A stretch of DNA of 48,185 nt from Deltaproteobacteria bacterium (GTDB taxonomy: Bacteria > Desulfobacterota > Desulfomonilia > UBA1062), in the NCBI GenBank assembly GCA_011046135.1, contig DSBG01000111.1, forward strand, positions 1 to 48,185, read 5' to 3'. Below, in pieces: positions 25,983-33,666 of the stretch. The notes under the pieces are model-generated. The model saw nothing but the letters and a program-made list of their open reading frames with translations, was not told the DNA's origin and ran no database searches. A program made the translations under genes and the position numbers. How positions within the stretch are numbered: the first letter of the stretch is position 1; each line of letters opens with the position of its first letter.

Positions 25983-26867
25983 ATGGAAGAACATCCATCA
26001 TCGTCAACTCCCTCCGAACTGTTTCTGTCGTGGATAAAAGCAGCTCAGCAGTTCTGGGGTCCCTTGACAGGGATGCAACCAGAGAACATATCAGAAACAG
26101 AAACAACCCCGAATGGTGCACGCCGTCTTCCCCAGGATGCCCTCATGACGATCCTCAAGTCATGGGGGACCCTCACGAGCGCCATGACCGAACCCTCTTC
26201 ATTGGATTCAGTGTCCCGGTCCCTTTCCCTGATGCCTGATTTCGTCATGAAGGTCTTTCAGTCAAGCCTTGGGAGCTATATGAAACTCCAGGAGCAGCTG
26301 CTCGCCAAGACACAGAATCTCGGGAAAGAGGCCGAGGCCTACCGCTTCGACAACCTTGATCAGGATTCACTGAAGGCGTGGTCTGATTTCTACAAATCAG
26401 AAATACGCCAGTATCTCAACATCCCCCAACTCGGGCTCACGCGGTTCTATCAGGAGCGCATGAACCAGACCATTGACAAGTTCAATGTATTCTCAACCTC
26501 CTTGGCTGAATTCATGCAGGTTCTCTCTCTCCCCTTTGAGAAAAGCATCAAGGTCATGCAGGACAAGATAGAAGATCTCACCCGGGAAGGGAAGCTTCCC
26601 GAGGACCCCCAGGAATATTATCGCATGTGGATCAAGATCCTTGAGGGACATTTCATGACGTTGTTCAAGTCTGAGGAGTATACCAGGGCAATGGCAGAGA
26701 CCCTGGGAAACCTCGAGGAGTTTCTCTATTCAAGGAACAGAATCATCGAGGATTCCCTCCAGTCGCTCCCGATTCCCTCAAACAAGGACATGGATGATCT
26801 CTATCAGGAACTCTACCAGATCAAAAAACGGATAAAAAACCTGGAAAAAAATACCGCTAACCCGTAA
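25983..26867 (+). CDS. phaE: Class III PHA synthase subunit PhaE
   Basis: A 294-aa partner of PhaC in class III polyhydroxyalkanoate synthase, which polymerises short-chain (R)-3-hydroxyacyl-CoA. The PhaE domain is clear in the second half: RFYQERMNQTIDKFNVF, EYYRMWIKILEGHFMTLFKSEEY, and a terminal coiled coil (MDDLYQELYQIKKRIKNLEKN). The N-terminal third is variable. Ribosome site GAGGTGA lies 3 bp before the ATG. phaC starts 21 bp after its stop. Confidence 0.93.
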   Translation: MEEHPSSSTPSELFLSWIKAAQQFWGPLTGMQPENISETETTPNGARRLPQDALMTILKSWGTLTSAMTEPSSLDSVSRSLSLMPDFVMKVFQSSLGSYMKLQEQLLAKTQNLGKEAEAYRFDNLDQDSLKAWSDFYKSEIRQYLNIPQLGLTRFYQERMNQTIDKFNVFSTSLAEFMQVLSLPFEKSIKVMQDKIEDLTREGKLPEDPQEYYRMWIKILEGHFMTLFKSEEYTRAMAETLGNLEEFLYSRNRIIEDSLQSLPIPSNKDMDDLYQELYQIKKRIKNLEKNTANP

Positions 26868-26888
26868 TCGTTGCAGGGAGGAGTCCGC

Positions 26889-28103
26889 ATGGAGAAACCG
26901 AAAATCCCCGTCGATACTATCCTTCGTCACCTGGCTCAGGATGCCGACAGGGTGCAGGAACGCGCACAGAAGGCCTCCGACATCCTGCTGAGTCCCCTGA
27001 GCACCGAGATAGCAAGCACCCCCTATGAGATCGTGTACCAGGAAGACCGGGTGAAACTGAAGCACTACCTCCCGGTGAGGGAGCCGTCAAAAGACATTAC
27101 AAGGCCGCTCTTGGTCGTGTATGCCCTCATCAACCGCGAGACCATGCTGGATCTGCAACCGGAACGGTCGGTTGTGAAGAACTTCCTGGAAGCGGGGATC
27201 GACCTCTACATGATCGACTGGGGATACCCCTCCAGGAAAGACAAGTTTCTCACCATCGATGACCACGTCAACGGGTACATGGACAACATCGTGGAGTACA
27301 TACGCAGCAAGAACAAGGTGGACAAGATCAACCTCATGGGCATCTGCATGGGGGGAACCTTCTGTGTGATCTATTCAGCCCTGCACCCGGAGAAGGTGAA
27401 AAACCTGGTGACCACGGTGTGCCCGACAAACTTCGATACAGAAGAAGGCTTACTCCACATCTGGATGAAAGATGTCGACGTCGACCGGATGATCGATGCC
27501 TTCGGAAACATGCCGGGGGACCTCATGAATTTCGGGTTCCTGCTGCTGAACCCCGCCCGGTTGATGATCGACAAGTACGTGGGATTTTTTGAGAACATGG
27601 ACAATAAGTCATTCGTGGAAAATTTCATACGCATGGAGAAGTGGATCTTCGACAGCCCCGATGTCCCCGGAGAAACCTTCAGGCAATTCGTGAAAGACTG
27701 CTACCAGAAAAACCTCCTGATCCAGAGCAAACTGATGGTAGGCGGAAAACGGGTTGATCTGAAAAAACTCACCATGCCGCTGCTCAACATCTACGGACAG
27801 TACGATCACCTGGTTCCTCCTGGAGCAGCCAACAAGATTACAGGCAAGGTGGGAAGCAAGGATACCGAGGATGTCTGTCTCGACACGGGGCATATCGGTA
27901 TCTATGTCAGCTCAAAGACTCAGCGGGAATTCACGCCGAAAATTATTCAGTGGCTTGCGCACAGGGATGCCGATACCAGGGGCTCTCCCGAGAAGAAGGG
28001 CACCAGACCAAAGAAAGCCGCATCAGAGTCGAAGAAAGACGATATGCAGTGGAACAAAAGGATCGCTCGATTAAAGGAGAGGAGTCATGCCCGAGAAAAG
28101 TGA
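26889..28103 (+). CDS. phaC: Class III PHA synthase subunit PhaC
   Basis: A 404-aa alpha/beta-hydrolase-fold polymerase. The nucleophile Cys153 sits in GICMGG, the lipase-box variant of PHA synthases; the other triad members are the Asp of YGQYDHLVPP and the His of DTGHIGIYVS. IDWGYPSRKDKF is typical of class III. The last 45 residues (after WLAHRDAD) form a lysine/arginine-rich tail longer than usual for the family. The start at 26889 follows GGGAGGAG. The tail overlaps the GAF gene by 17 bp. Confidence 0.95.
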   Translation: MEKPKIPVDTILRHLAQDADRVQERAQKASDILLSPLSTEIASTPYEIVYQEDRVKLKHYLPVREPSKDITRPLLVVYALINRETMLDLQPERSVVKNFLEAGIDLYMIDWGYPSRKDKFLTIDDHVNGYMDNIVEYIRSKNKVDKINLMGICMGGTFCVIYSALHPEKVKNLVTTVCPTNFDTEEGLLHIWMKDVDVDRMIDAFGNMPGDLMNFGFLLLNPARLMIDKYVGFFENMDNKSFVENFIRMEKWIFDSPDVPGETFRQFVKDCYQKNLLIQSKLMVGGKRVDLKKLTMPLLNIYGQYDHLVPPGAANKITGKVGSKDTEDVCLDTGHIGIYVSSKTQREFTPKIIQWLAHRDADTRGSPEKKGTRPKKAASESKKDDMQWNKRIARLKERSHAREK

Positions 28104-29139
28104 GTTCTTTAACACATTTTGCAAGGTCAGCAGGGCACTGGGAACCACGGTGGACAGGCAGGAGCTGCTGAATCTCATTGTCAGCAGCGCCATCGAGACC
28201 ATGGAAGGCAAGGCCGCGTGCCTGTTCCTGGAAGATGTTGACAGGAAAACCGGAATGATGATCGCTCAGGCACAGAAGGGGCTCTCCAAGAGCTACCTCC
28301 ATGAAGAGCCTCGAGAGGCGAAACGCGCCGCAGAAGAGATCATGAAGAAAGGCTATATTGCCATTCATGATGCCACCAAGGATTCTCGTGTCCAGTACCA
28401 CGAGATGAAAAAGAAAGCGGGGATCGCCTCCATCCTCATCGTTCCGGTCATGGTCATGGATCGGGTAATCGGTGTCCTCGCACTGTATACGGCACAACCG
28501 AGGATCTTCACCGACGAAGAGATCGAATTTCTCCGAGCTCTGGCAGAACAGGGAGGAATGGCCATCGAGCGGGCACGGCTCATCGCTCAGATCAGGAACA
28601 ACACCAAACTCTTTCACGATCTCTCCGTGGGGATGAACTCAAGCCTCGATGTGAAAAAGATCATGGAGACCATGTCTGTGGATCTCGCACAGGCCTTTGG
28701 TGTCAAGGCCGTTTCTGTTCGTCTCCTCGACAATGAGAAAAAGATCCTCAAGCTCGTTGCCAGTTATGGGCTGAGCGAGAACTATCTGAAAAAGGGTCCA
28801 ATTTCTGCAGAGAAGAGCATAGCAGAGGCATTGAAGGGTAACCCTATTGTGGTGAAGAATGCAGCAGATGATGCAGGGGTCCAGTATAAAGATGAAAAGA
28901 AAGAGGAGGGAATCGTATCCATCCTGTGTGTCCCCATCAAGGCAAAAGAAGAGGTGATCGGTGTTCTCAGGCTCTACAGCGGGGTCCCCAGAGAATTCAC
29001 CGAAGATGAGATCCTGCTTGCAAGCGCCATTGCTCACCAGGGAGGACTCGCAATACAGAATGCATCCCTGTACCTGATGCTGCAGGAGGACATGAAGTGT
29101 CTCAAGGAGGATATCTGGAGCCATCGATCCTGGTTCTGA
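28087..29139 (+). CDS. Tandem GAF-domain protein in the PHA operon
   Basis: A 350-aa cytoplasmic protein of two GAF domains (about residues 10-165 and 185-340) with no recognisable output domain. Each has the repeated core pattern: AxxxxxxxDxxxQYxxExKxxGIxSILxVP followed by a VIGVLxLY strand and FTxDEIxFLxxxAxQGGxAI. GAF domains bind small ligands such as cyclic nucleotides or haem; the ligand is not predictable. Ribosome site AAGGAGAGG lies within the phaC tail. Tight coupling to phaC suggests a sensor or scaffold for PHA metabolism. Confidence 0.8.
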   Translation: MPEKSEFFNTFCKVSRALGTTVDRQELLNLIVSSAIETMEGKAACLFLEDVDRKTGMMIAQAQKGLSKSYLHEEPREAKRAAEEIMKKGYIAIHDATKDSRVQYHEMKKKAGIASILIVPVMVMDRVIGVLALYTAQPRIFTDEEIEFLRALAEQGGMAIERARLIAQIRNNTKLFHDLSVGMNSSLDVKKIMETMSVDLAQAFGVKAVSVRLLDNEKKILKLVASYGLSENYLKKGPISAEKSIAEALKGNPIVVKNAADDAGVQYKDEKKEEGIVSILCVPIKAKEEVIGVLRLYSGVPREFTEDEILLASAIAHQGGLAIQNASLYLMLQEDMKCLKEDIWSHRSWF

Positions 29140-29214
29140 AGAGGCATCTCGTGTTTGTCAGAAAAAGGACAACGTACAACGGTATACATCAACCATAGAA
29201 ACAAGGAGGTATTC

Positions 29215-29643
29215 ATGCTGGGAAGAACCATTGCAGAACTCAAGATAGGAGACTTTGCCGAGTTTTCCAAGACTGTTACCGAGACGGATGTCTATCTCTT
29301 CGCTGGGGTCGTGGGTGATTTCAACCCCGCGCACGTGAACGAAGAGTATGCTAAAAACACCTTTTTCAAGACACGGATTGCCCATGGCATGCTTTCTGCC
29401 GGGTTTATCTCAGCGGCAATCGGCATGAAGCTCCCTGGTCCCGGAACGATCTACATGGGACAGGAACTGAAATTTCTCGCCCCTGTCCGCATCGGTGATA
29501 CCGTGACTGCCCACGTGGAGATTTCGGAAATCAATACGGAGAAAAACCGCATCAGGCTCACGACATACTGCACAAATCAGAACGGGGAGAAGGTGCTCGA
29601 CGGGTATGCCATGGTGAGTCCGCCGAAAGCACCGAAATCCTGA
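29215..29643 (+). CDS. phaJ: MaoC-like (R)-specific enoyl-CoA hydratase
   Basis: A 142-aa hot-dog-fold hydratase. The hydratase-2 motif is intact with catalytic Asp35 and His40 (VGDFNPAHVNEEYA), followed by IAHGMLSAGFIS and GTIYMGQELKFLAPVRIGD. PhaJ makes (R)-3-hydroxyacyl-CoA from beta-oxidation enoyl-CoA, supplying the adjacent synthase. The start at 29215 has a perfect AAGGAGGT at 29203-29210; an upstream GTG/TTG frame is rejected. It sits 75 bp after the GAF gene. Confidence 0.9.
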   Translation: MLGRTIAELKIGDFAEFSKTVTETDVYLFAGVVGDFNPAHVNEEYAKNTFFKTRIAHGMLSAGFISAAIGMKLPGPGTIYMGQELKFLAPVRIGDTVTAHVEISEINTEKNRIRLTTYCTNQNGEKVLDGYAMVSPPKAPKS

Positions 29644-29725
29644 CGCTCATTCTGATGATATCTCAACGGAGAAGGTTGTCAATCCGTCGAGGCTCCATCT
29701 CCTAGGCTCCAGGCGATAATAGTGC

Positions 29726-30307
29726 TCACCCCTTCCTGGGTTTCTTCACCCGGGAAGTTTTCTTTCGGGGTGTAGGTGTTCTCGGCGTATTTTTCTTTGG
29801 AGCACCAGAAGAAGATTTTTCCTGTTCCCCTGGAGACTGATCCTCGACGAAGACCTCTCCGAGGCCCTTGATCATCTCCTGGAATTGCCGTGTCTGCTCG
29901 CTCATGAGGGCCTGGAATCCCGCAACGGACTCATCGAGGGAATACTTTTCCTTGAGCAGCTGCTGCAGTTCTTCAACCGTGTTCTCGAGAGAGTGGACCT
30001 GTGCTTCGAGTTCTTCCTTCTCGTTGAGGATCTTCGTGAAATCATCCTTGGTCACGAGATCCATCAGGGAGAGGAATTCCCTGAAGGATTTCTGGAAATC
30101 CAGCAGAGATGCATTCCAGAACTTGAGGTATTCCGGGGTGTTCTTCAAGAATTCGTCAACACCATAGAGTTTGGTGAAAAGATCAGTCACCTCCTGGGTC
30201 CCCGAAACATTCCCCCTGAGCCACGTCACCATGTCTTCAAACTGCTGCTGGCCTTTGGCTGCAGCGAGAAAAAAATTTCCCCAGAATTCCATGAATTCTT
30301 TATCCAC
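29726..30307 (-). CDS. PhaE/PhaM-like coiled-coil granule protein with basic tail
   Basis: A 193-aa helical protein. Residues 1-90 resemble PhaE/phasin helices (FWNASLLDFQKSFREFLSL), 90-130 form a strong coiled coil (EKEELEAQVHSLENTVEELQQLL), and the last 30 are Pro/Lys/Arg-rich (TPRTPTPRKKTSRVKKPRK). Basic C-terminal tails of this sort in PhaF and PhaM are known to bind DNA and link PHA granules to the nucleoid. It overlaps the PhaC-like gene by 8 bp, forming a second synthase/partner pair. Confidence 0.7.
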   Translation of the reverse strand: MDKEFMEFWGNFFLAAAKGQQQFEDMVTWLRGNVSGTQEVTDLFTKLYGVDEFLKNTPEYLKFWNASLLDFQKSFREFLSLMDLVTKDDFTKILNEKEELEAQVHSLENTVEELQQLLKEKYSLDESVAGFQALMSEQTRQFQEMIKGLGEVFVEDQSPGEQEKSSSGAPKKNTPRTPTPRKKTSRVKKPRKG

Positions 30308-31883
30308 GTGAACTTCCCTCCTTCATCTCCCTTTCGAGATCCAATTGGAACCGAACCGGGCCTCGAGAACCGTCCGGATACCGGTTCTGGATGGCAAATT
30401 CAGAGTCAGGGACAGACCAGCTCGTAGCAATTGCCCCATGTCCCTTGGGAAACACCGTGACCTCCGCATCGACATAGTCTAGAGGGGCCAGGGCAGATTC
30501 CTTGTCCACCAGATCATCACTGTTTGCATAGCAGATCAGAAACTTGATCCCCTTTTCCGTGAGGTCCCTGAAATTGAGCTTCCTTCCAAACAGCGTGACG
30601 GGAATGGTCCCGTCCTGTGTTACCGGGATCGTGTAGGAATCAAAACTCATCTTGGTGATGGCCACAGGGATGTCCTTGCGGTCATAGATGAGCCAGTGGT
30701 TCATGGCTGCAGCCGTCGTGGTGATCTTCACGTCTCTTCCATTCGAACCGTCGAAGAGCATGAGGTCCCGATAGAGGGTGTAGAGCGGGGCTTCCTTCTC
30801 CATGCTCTTGAGCTTGTACACCCAGCTCATCACCTTGCCGTCCACCACCTTGTTTCCACTGGGGAGATCCTTTTCCGCATACCCGAGATCCCTGAACCGA
30901 GGAGGAAGGTGCTCCATGTATTCAACGAGGGCCTTGGAGCGGGTTCCATCCATGGGTGCAACACAGGTGATCAGAGCATCCACAAGGCCGTCGAGCTCCC
31001 CGGAGAGAATATTGAGGACTGCAATGAAACCACCCTGGCAAAATCCGTTCAGCGTGACCTGAGCACCGTGACGTTTCTTCAGGATTTCACAGAATAATTT
31101 TGTATCCAGTGCATCGTCTTCACCGGTCATAGTCTGAACCGCCGGTGTTGTGTCGATATCCTTCAAAATCCGTATGTAGGTGGGAACCCCCTGGTTTGCG
31201 AATGCATGGACATAGCTCTTTCCCTCGTTGGGGAGAAAAGCCAGAATATTGGCCCCCAGAACATAGGGATGGATGATCATCACAGGTTTCCCTTTCTCCC
31301 TGACCTTCACCTTCCTGTTCGGGAGCACCTGATAGAGCAGGAACCGCTCCGTCTCACCAGCCTTCACATACCCATCACGCTCAAAGTGGAACCCGAATTC
31401 AGAACCGATGTCATCGATCGCCTTGGGATACTCGTATACGACCTTTTCCAGGAGACGGGCCTGCCTGGAGACAAAGGCTTCGATGTTTTCTCCTTCACGT
31501 TCGAACATGGTATTCAGCCATGCGGAAAACGCCCTCGATATCTCTTCAAGATGAAAATCGTGCATGATTCGTACAGTACTCCTCATCCCCTTGTTGGCAA
31601 CCTGGATGTTGAACTGGAGGAGTTCCAGATAGTCCCGGATATTGTCATGCGGGGTGTTCCGGAGGAGCTTTTCCCGCTCCGTGTTTGTGAAAGAATTCAG
31701 GGCGATCCAGAAGGGAGTCATGAATTCGTTGATGTACTTGAAGATGCCGTTCCAGTAAATCTCGATGGCCGTTGTCTTCTCACGGGTTGCATTGGTAATG
31801 GCCATTGCCGTATCCAAGGCTTGCTCAAGTCCTTTGGCCAAGGACCCGTAATAGTCAAACGAAACATCTATGAGTTCTTTCAT
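30300..31883 (-). CDS. Divergent PHA-synthase-like alpha/beta hydrolase with helical N-terminus
   Basis: A 527-aa protein. Residues 1-150 are helical and phasin-like. From about 165 comes a hydrolase fold with the PhaC-type nucleophile Cys282 in GFCQGG, an acid near Asp456 (YANSDDLVD) and a histidine near 482 (FPKGHGAIAT). The Cys in the lipase box points to acyl-thioester chemistry as in PhaC rather than a serine depolymerase. It is much longer than class III PhaC. A GGAGGG abuts the ATG directly, an unusually short spacing. It follows three mini-phasin genes. Synthase, transferase or depolymerase activity remains open. Confidence 0.72.
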   Translation of the reverse strand: MKELIDVSFDYYGSLAKGLEQALDTAMAITNATREKTTAIEIYWNGIFKYINEFMTPFWIALNSFTNTEREKLLRNTPHDNIRDYLELLQFNIQVANKGMRSTVRIMHDFHLEEISRAFSAWLNTMFEREGENIEAFVSRQARLLEKVVYEYPKAIDDIGSEFGFHFERDGYVKAGETERFLLYQVLPNRKVKVREKGKPVMIIHPYVLGANILAFLPNEGKSYVHAFANQGVPTYIRILKDIDTTPAVQTMTGEDDALDTKLFCEILKKRHGAQVTLNGFCQGGFIAVLNILSGELDGLVDALITCVAPMDGTRSKALVEYMEHLPPRFRDLGYAEKDLPSGNKVVDGKVMSWVYKLKSMEKEAPLYTLYRDLMLFDGSNGRDVKITTTAAAMNHWLIYDRKDIPVAITKMSFDSYTIPVTQDGTIPVTLFGRKLNFRDLTEKGIKFLICYANSDDLVDKESALAPLDYVDAEVTVFPKGHGAIATSWSVPDSEFAIQNRYPDGSRGPVRFQLDLEREMKEGSSRG

Positions 31884-31918
31884 CCATCCCTCCTGAATCA
31901 GCTCTGCGCGTATTGATG

Positions 31919-32197
31919 TTACTTCGTCTTTGCCTTTTCTGCGGTGGAAAAGAACTCATCGACCCGTTTAAAGTTCTCATCCACGGCCTTTCTGTAATCG
32001 TCTCTGGCCTTCTTGTAGGTTGTCATCCACTGATTCAGGACATTCTTTCCCTCTTCGGGGATCCACGTCGCCTGACCCATGAACGTGCTGAGCATCTTTT
32101 CGGTCTGATCCTGCAGCATCACCATCGCATTGAAACTGTTGACAAACGTTGTCTTGTGAAAATCTATCATCTGTTTTACGATCTGTTTCTGATCCAT
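31919..32197 (-). CDS. Mini-phasin-like protein, copy 3 of the tandem
   Basis: A 92-aa all-helical protein starting MDQKQIVKQMIDFHKTTF. It shares with the two upstream genes the pattern KQM...KTxFxxxFxxMVxLQDQxEKM, a WxPEEG turn, and KxRDDYRKAVDExxxRVDEFF. It belongs to the general type of amphipathic phasins that coat PHA granules. Ribosome site GGAGGATAAGTC precedes the ATG. Next gene downstream begins 35 bp later. Confidence 0.72.
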   Translation of the reverse strand: MDQKQIVKQMIDFHKTTFVNSFNAMVMLQDQTEKMLSTFMGQATWIPEEGKNVLNQWMTTYKKARDDYRKAVDENFKRVDEFFSTAEKAKTK

Positions 32198-32228
32198 GAC
32201 TTATCCTCCGTATTGTTAGAACGTTTCG

Positions 32229-32501
32229 TTATTTTCCACCAAACTTTTCGAAAAATTCCTCTACCTTCTGGTATCCTTCGTCAACAGAATTCTTGAAGTC
32301 TTCTCGGCCTTTCTTGAAAGAATTAACCCACTGATCGAGGGCCTTACGTCCATCTGCCGTGATCCAGGGTGCCTGTTCGAGTACTGTCTTGACCATTTTC
32401 TCTGCCTGGTCCTGCAGCATCACCATCGTTCCGAAGCTGCTGTCAAAGGTTGTTTTCTGCATACTGATCATCTGCTTAACGAATTCCTTCTGATACTCCA
32501 T
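32229..32501 (-). CDS. Mini-phasin-like protein, copy 2 of the tandem
   Basis: A 90-aa paralogue of the neighbours. MEYQKEFVKQMISMQKTTF and LQDQAEKMV align with copies 1 and 3, with WITADGRKALDQW at the central turn and VDEGYQKVEEFFEKF at the end. It lacks any signal or membrane segment. Ribosome site GAGGAAAGAG precedes the ATG. Spacings of 44 and 31 bp to its neighbours indicate one transcript. Confidence 0.72.
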   Translation of the reverse strand: MEYQKEFVKQMISMQKTTFDSSFGTMVMLQDQAEKMVKTVLEQAPWITADGRKALDQWVNSFKKGREDFKNSVDEGYQKVEEFFEKFGGK

Positions 32502-32545
32502 TTCTCTTTCCTCCCCGTGAATTGTTTTTTTGTTGTACTTATTAT

Positions 32546-32815
32546 CTAGTTACGAGAGGCTTTCTCAAAAAAGTCATGCGCCTTCAGGTAACCGTCATCG
32601 ACGAGTTTTTTAAAATCCTCTCTTCCTTCTCTGCAGTTGGATAGTAGGGAATCAAGCACCTTTCTCCCTTCTTCCGGAAGCCAGCCTGTCTGATCGATGA
32701 GAGAACCCACCATCTTCTCCATCTGGTCCTGAATGACAAGGAGCATGGTGAATCCGTTGTCAAAGGATGTCTTGTGAAGATCAAGCATTTGTTTGACGAG
32801 GTTTTTCTGATCCAT
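32546..32815 (-). CDS. Mini-phasin-like protein, copy 1 (promoter-proximal)
   Basis: An 89-aa protein starting MDQKNLVKQMLDLHKTSF, with IQDQMEKMVGSLIDQ, a WLPEEGRKVLDSLL turn and FKKLVDDGYLKAHDFFEKA. The start at 32815 is chosen for its AGGAGGGTCCC ribosome site; an upstream in-frame start adds a non-homologous, polar leader lying over the promoter's 5' leader. It is first in the minus-strand PHA operon and should be the best-expressed copy. Confidence 0.72.
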   Translation of the reverse strand: MDQKNLVKQMLDLHKTSFDNGFTMLLVIQDQMEKMVGSLIDQTGWLPEEGRKVLDSLLSNCREGREDFKKLVDDGYLKAHDFFEKASRN

Positions 32816-32856
32816 GGGACCCTCCTGCTGATTATTTTTACTGTTCGTTGTGTTAC

Positions 32857-32885
32857 ACAATAGTGGTTACAGCAATGGTTGTCAA
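32857..32885 (-). promoter_or_regulatory. Sigma70-type promoter of the phasin operon
   Basis: On the minus strand TTGACA (32880-32885) and TATTGT (32857-32862) are exactly 17 bp apart, about 42 bp upstream of the first phasin ATG. The spacer contains TTGC, a half-site that recurs in this intergenic region. Confidence 0.65.
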
Positions 32886-32894
32886 GGGGTAATT

Positions 32895-33047
32895 TTGCAG
32901 TGCAGCATTATAATTTGTTAGCTATTCCCTTTCAGCTCATGGGCGATATTATATAACTATCAATTTTATTTATATAAAAGAGCCTTTCGGGTTCTAGAAA
33001 GCACTGGTCATACCAGGGGCCTAGCGATTGTTGTTGCGATGTAGCAA
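32895..33047. promoter_or_regulatory. Candidate PhaR operators between the phasin operon and phaR
   Basis: Two TTGC/GCA-rich elements lie in the divergent region. TTGCAGTGCAGCA (32895-32907) contains overlapping TGCA units just upstream of the phasin -35. TTGC-N6-GCAA (33034-33047) is an inverted repeat just before phaR. PhaR proteins studied in other bacteria bind TGC/GCA-rich sites and repress phasin and their own genes. Assignment is by analogy. Confidence 0.4.
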
Positions 33048-33058
33048 TCTTGTGTGCT

Positions 33059-33595
33059 ATGGTGAAGCCCACTGTATCAGGGCAGAACCGTGAAAACACC
33101 GCAGTACGGGGAGAAGATTCCGACGTGAGAGAGAAAATTATCCTGAAAAAATATGCCAGCAGAAGGCTCTATGATACGGCGAACAGCTCATACGTCACGC
33201 TGTCACAACTGGCTGATCTGATCAAGAGCGGACATGAAGTCCAGGTGTTCGATGCCAAGACCAGGGAGGATGTGACGGCGTTCATTCTCACCCAGATCAT
33301 CCTTGAGGAAGCGAAGAACAAGCATACGCTGTTGCCTGCTCCCCTCCTCCACATCATCATCCGGTATGGGAGCTCCATCTTGCAGGAATTCTTTGAAACA
33401 CACCTCCTCCAGACTATCAACACCTACCTGGAGCTCAAAAAGACGTTTGATGAGCAGATCCGCATGTGGCTCGATGTGGGAATGAACTATTCAGAGATAA
33501 CGAAAAAAACCCTTTCGAATATTTCCCCGTTGAATCCTTTCTCCAGCCAGGAATTTGGACGAGAACACAAAGACCTGGAGAAAAAAGAGCCGTAA
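33059..33595 (+). CDS. phaR: Polyhydroxyalkanoate synthesis regulator PhaR
   Basis: About 178 aa. The PHB/PHA accumulation regulator DNA-binding domain is unmistakable: ILKKYASRRLYDTANSSYVTLSQLADLIKSGHEVQVFDAKTREDVT, followed by LTQIILEEA. The second domain (LLHIIIRYGSSILQEFFETHLLQTI) is the PHA-binding/oligomer part. In known systems PhaR represses phasin genes until it is titrated by nascent PHA. ATG 33059 has no ribosome site; GTG 33125, preceded by GGGGAG, begins closer to the conserved domain and may be the true start. Confidence 0.92.
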   Translation: MVKPTVSGQNRENTAVRGEDSDVREKIILKKYASRRLYDTANSSYVTLSQLADLIKSGHEVQVFDAKTREDVTAFILTQIILEEAKNKHTLLPAPLLHIIIRYGSSILQEFFETHLLQTINTYLELKKTFDEQIRMWLDVGMNYSEITKKTLSNISPLNPFSSQEFGREHKDLEKKEP

Positions 33596-33666
33596 ACAAA
33601 CCCTCTTGATAGCCTGCCAGCAGGGCTTCCCTTGACATTGCGTGGGAAGGCAGAATTTGGGAGAAG

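Noticed and set aside
33596-33666. Bidirectional terminator between phaR and the third PhaC-like gene
   Set aside because: CCTGC-CA-GCAGG and CTTCCC...GGGAAG could pair, but loops are too short or stems too weak and there is no T-run, so it was not listed as a feature.
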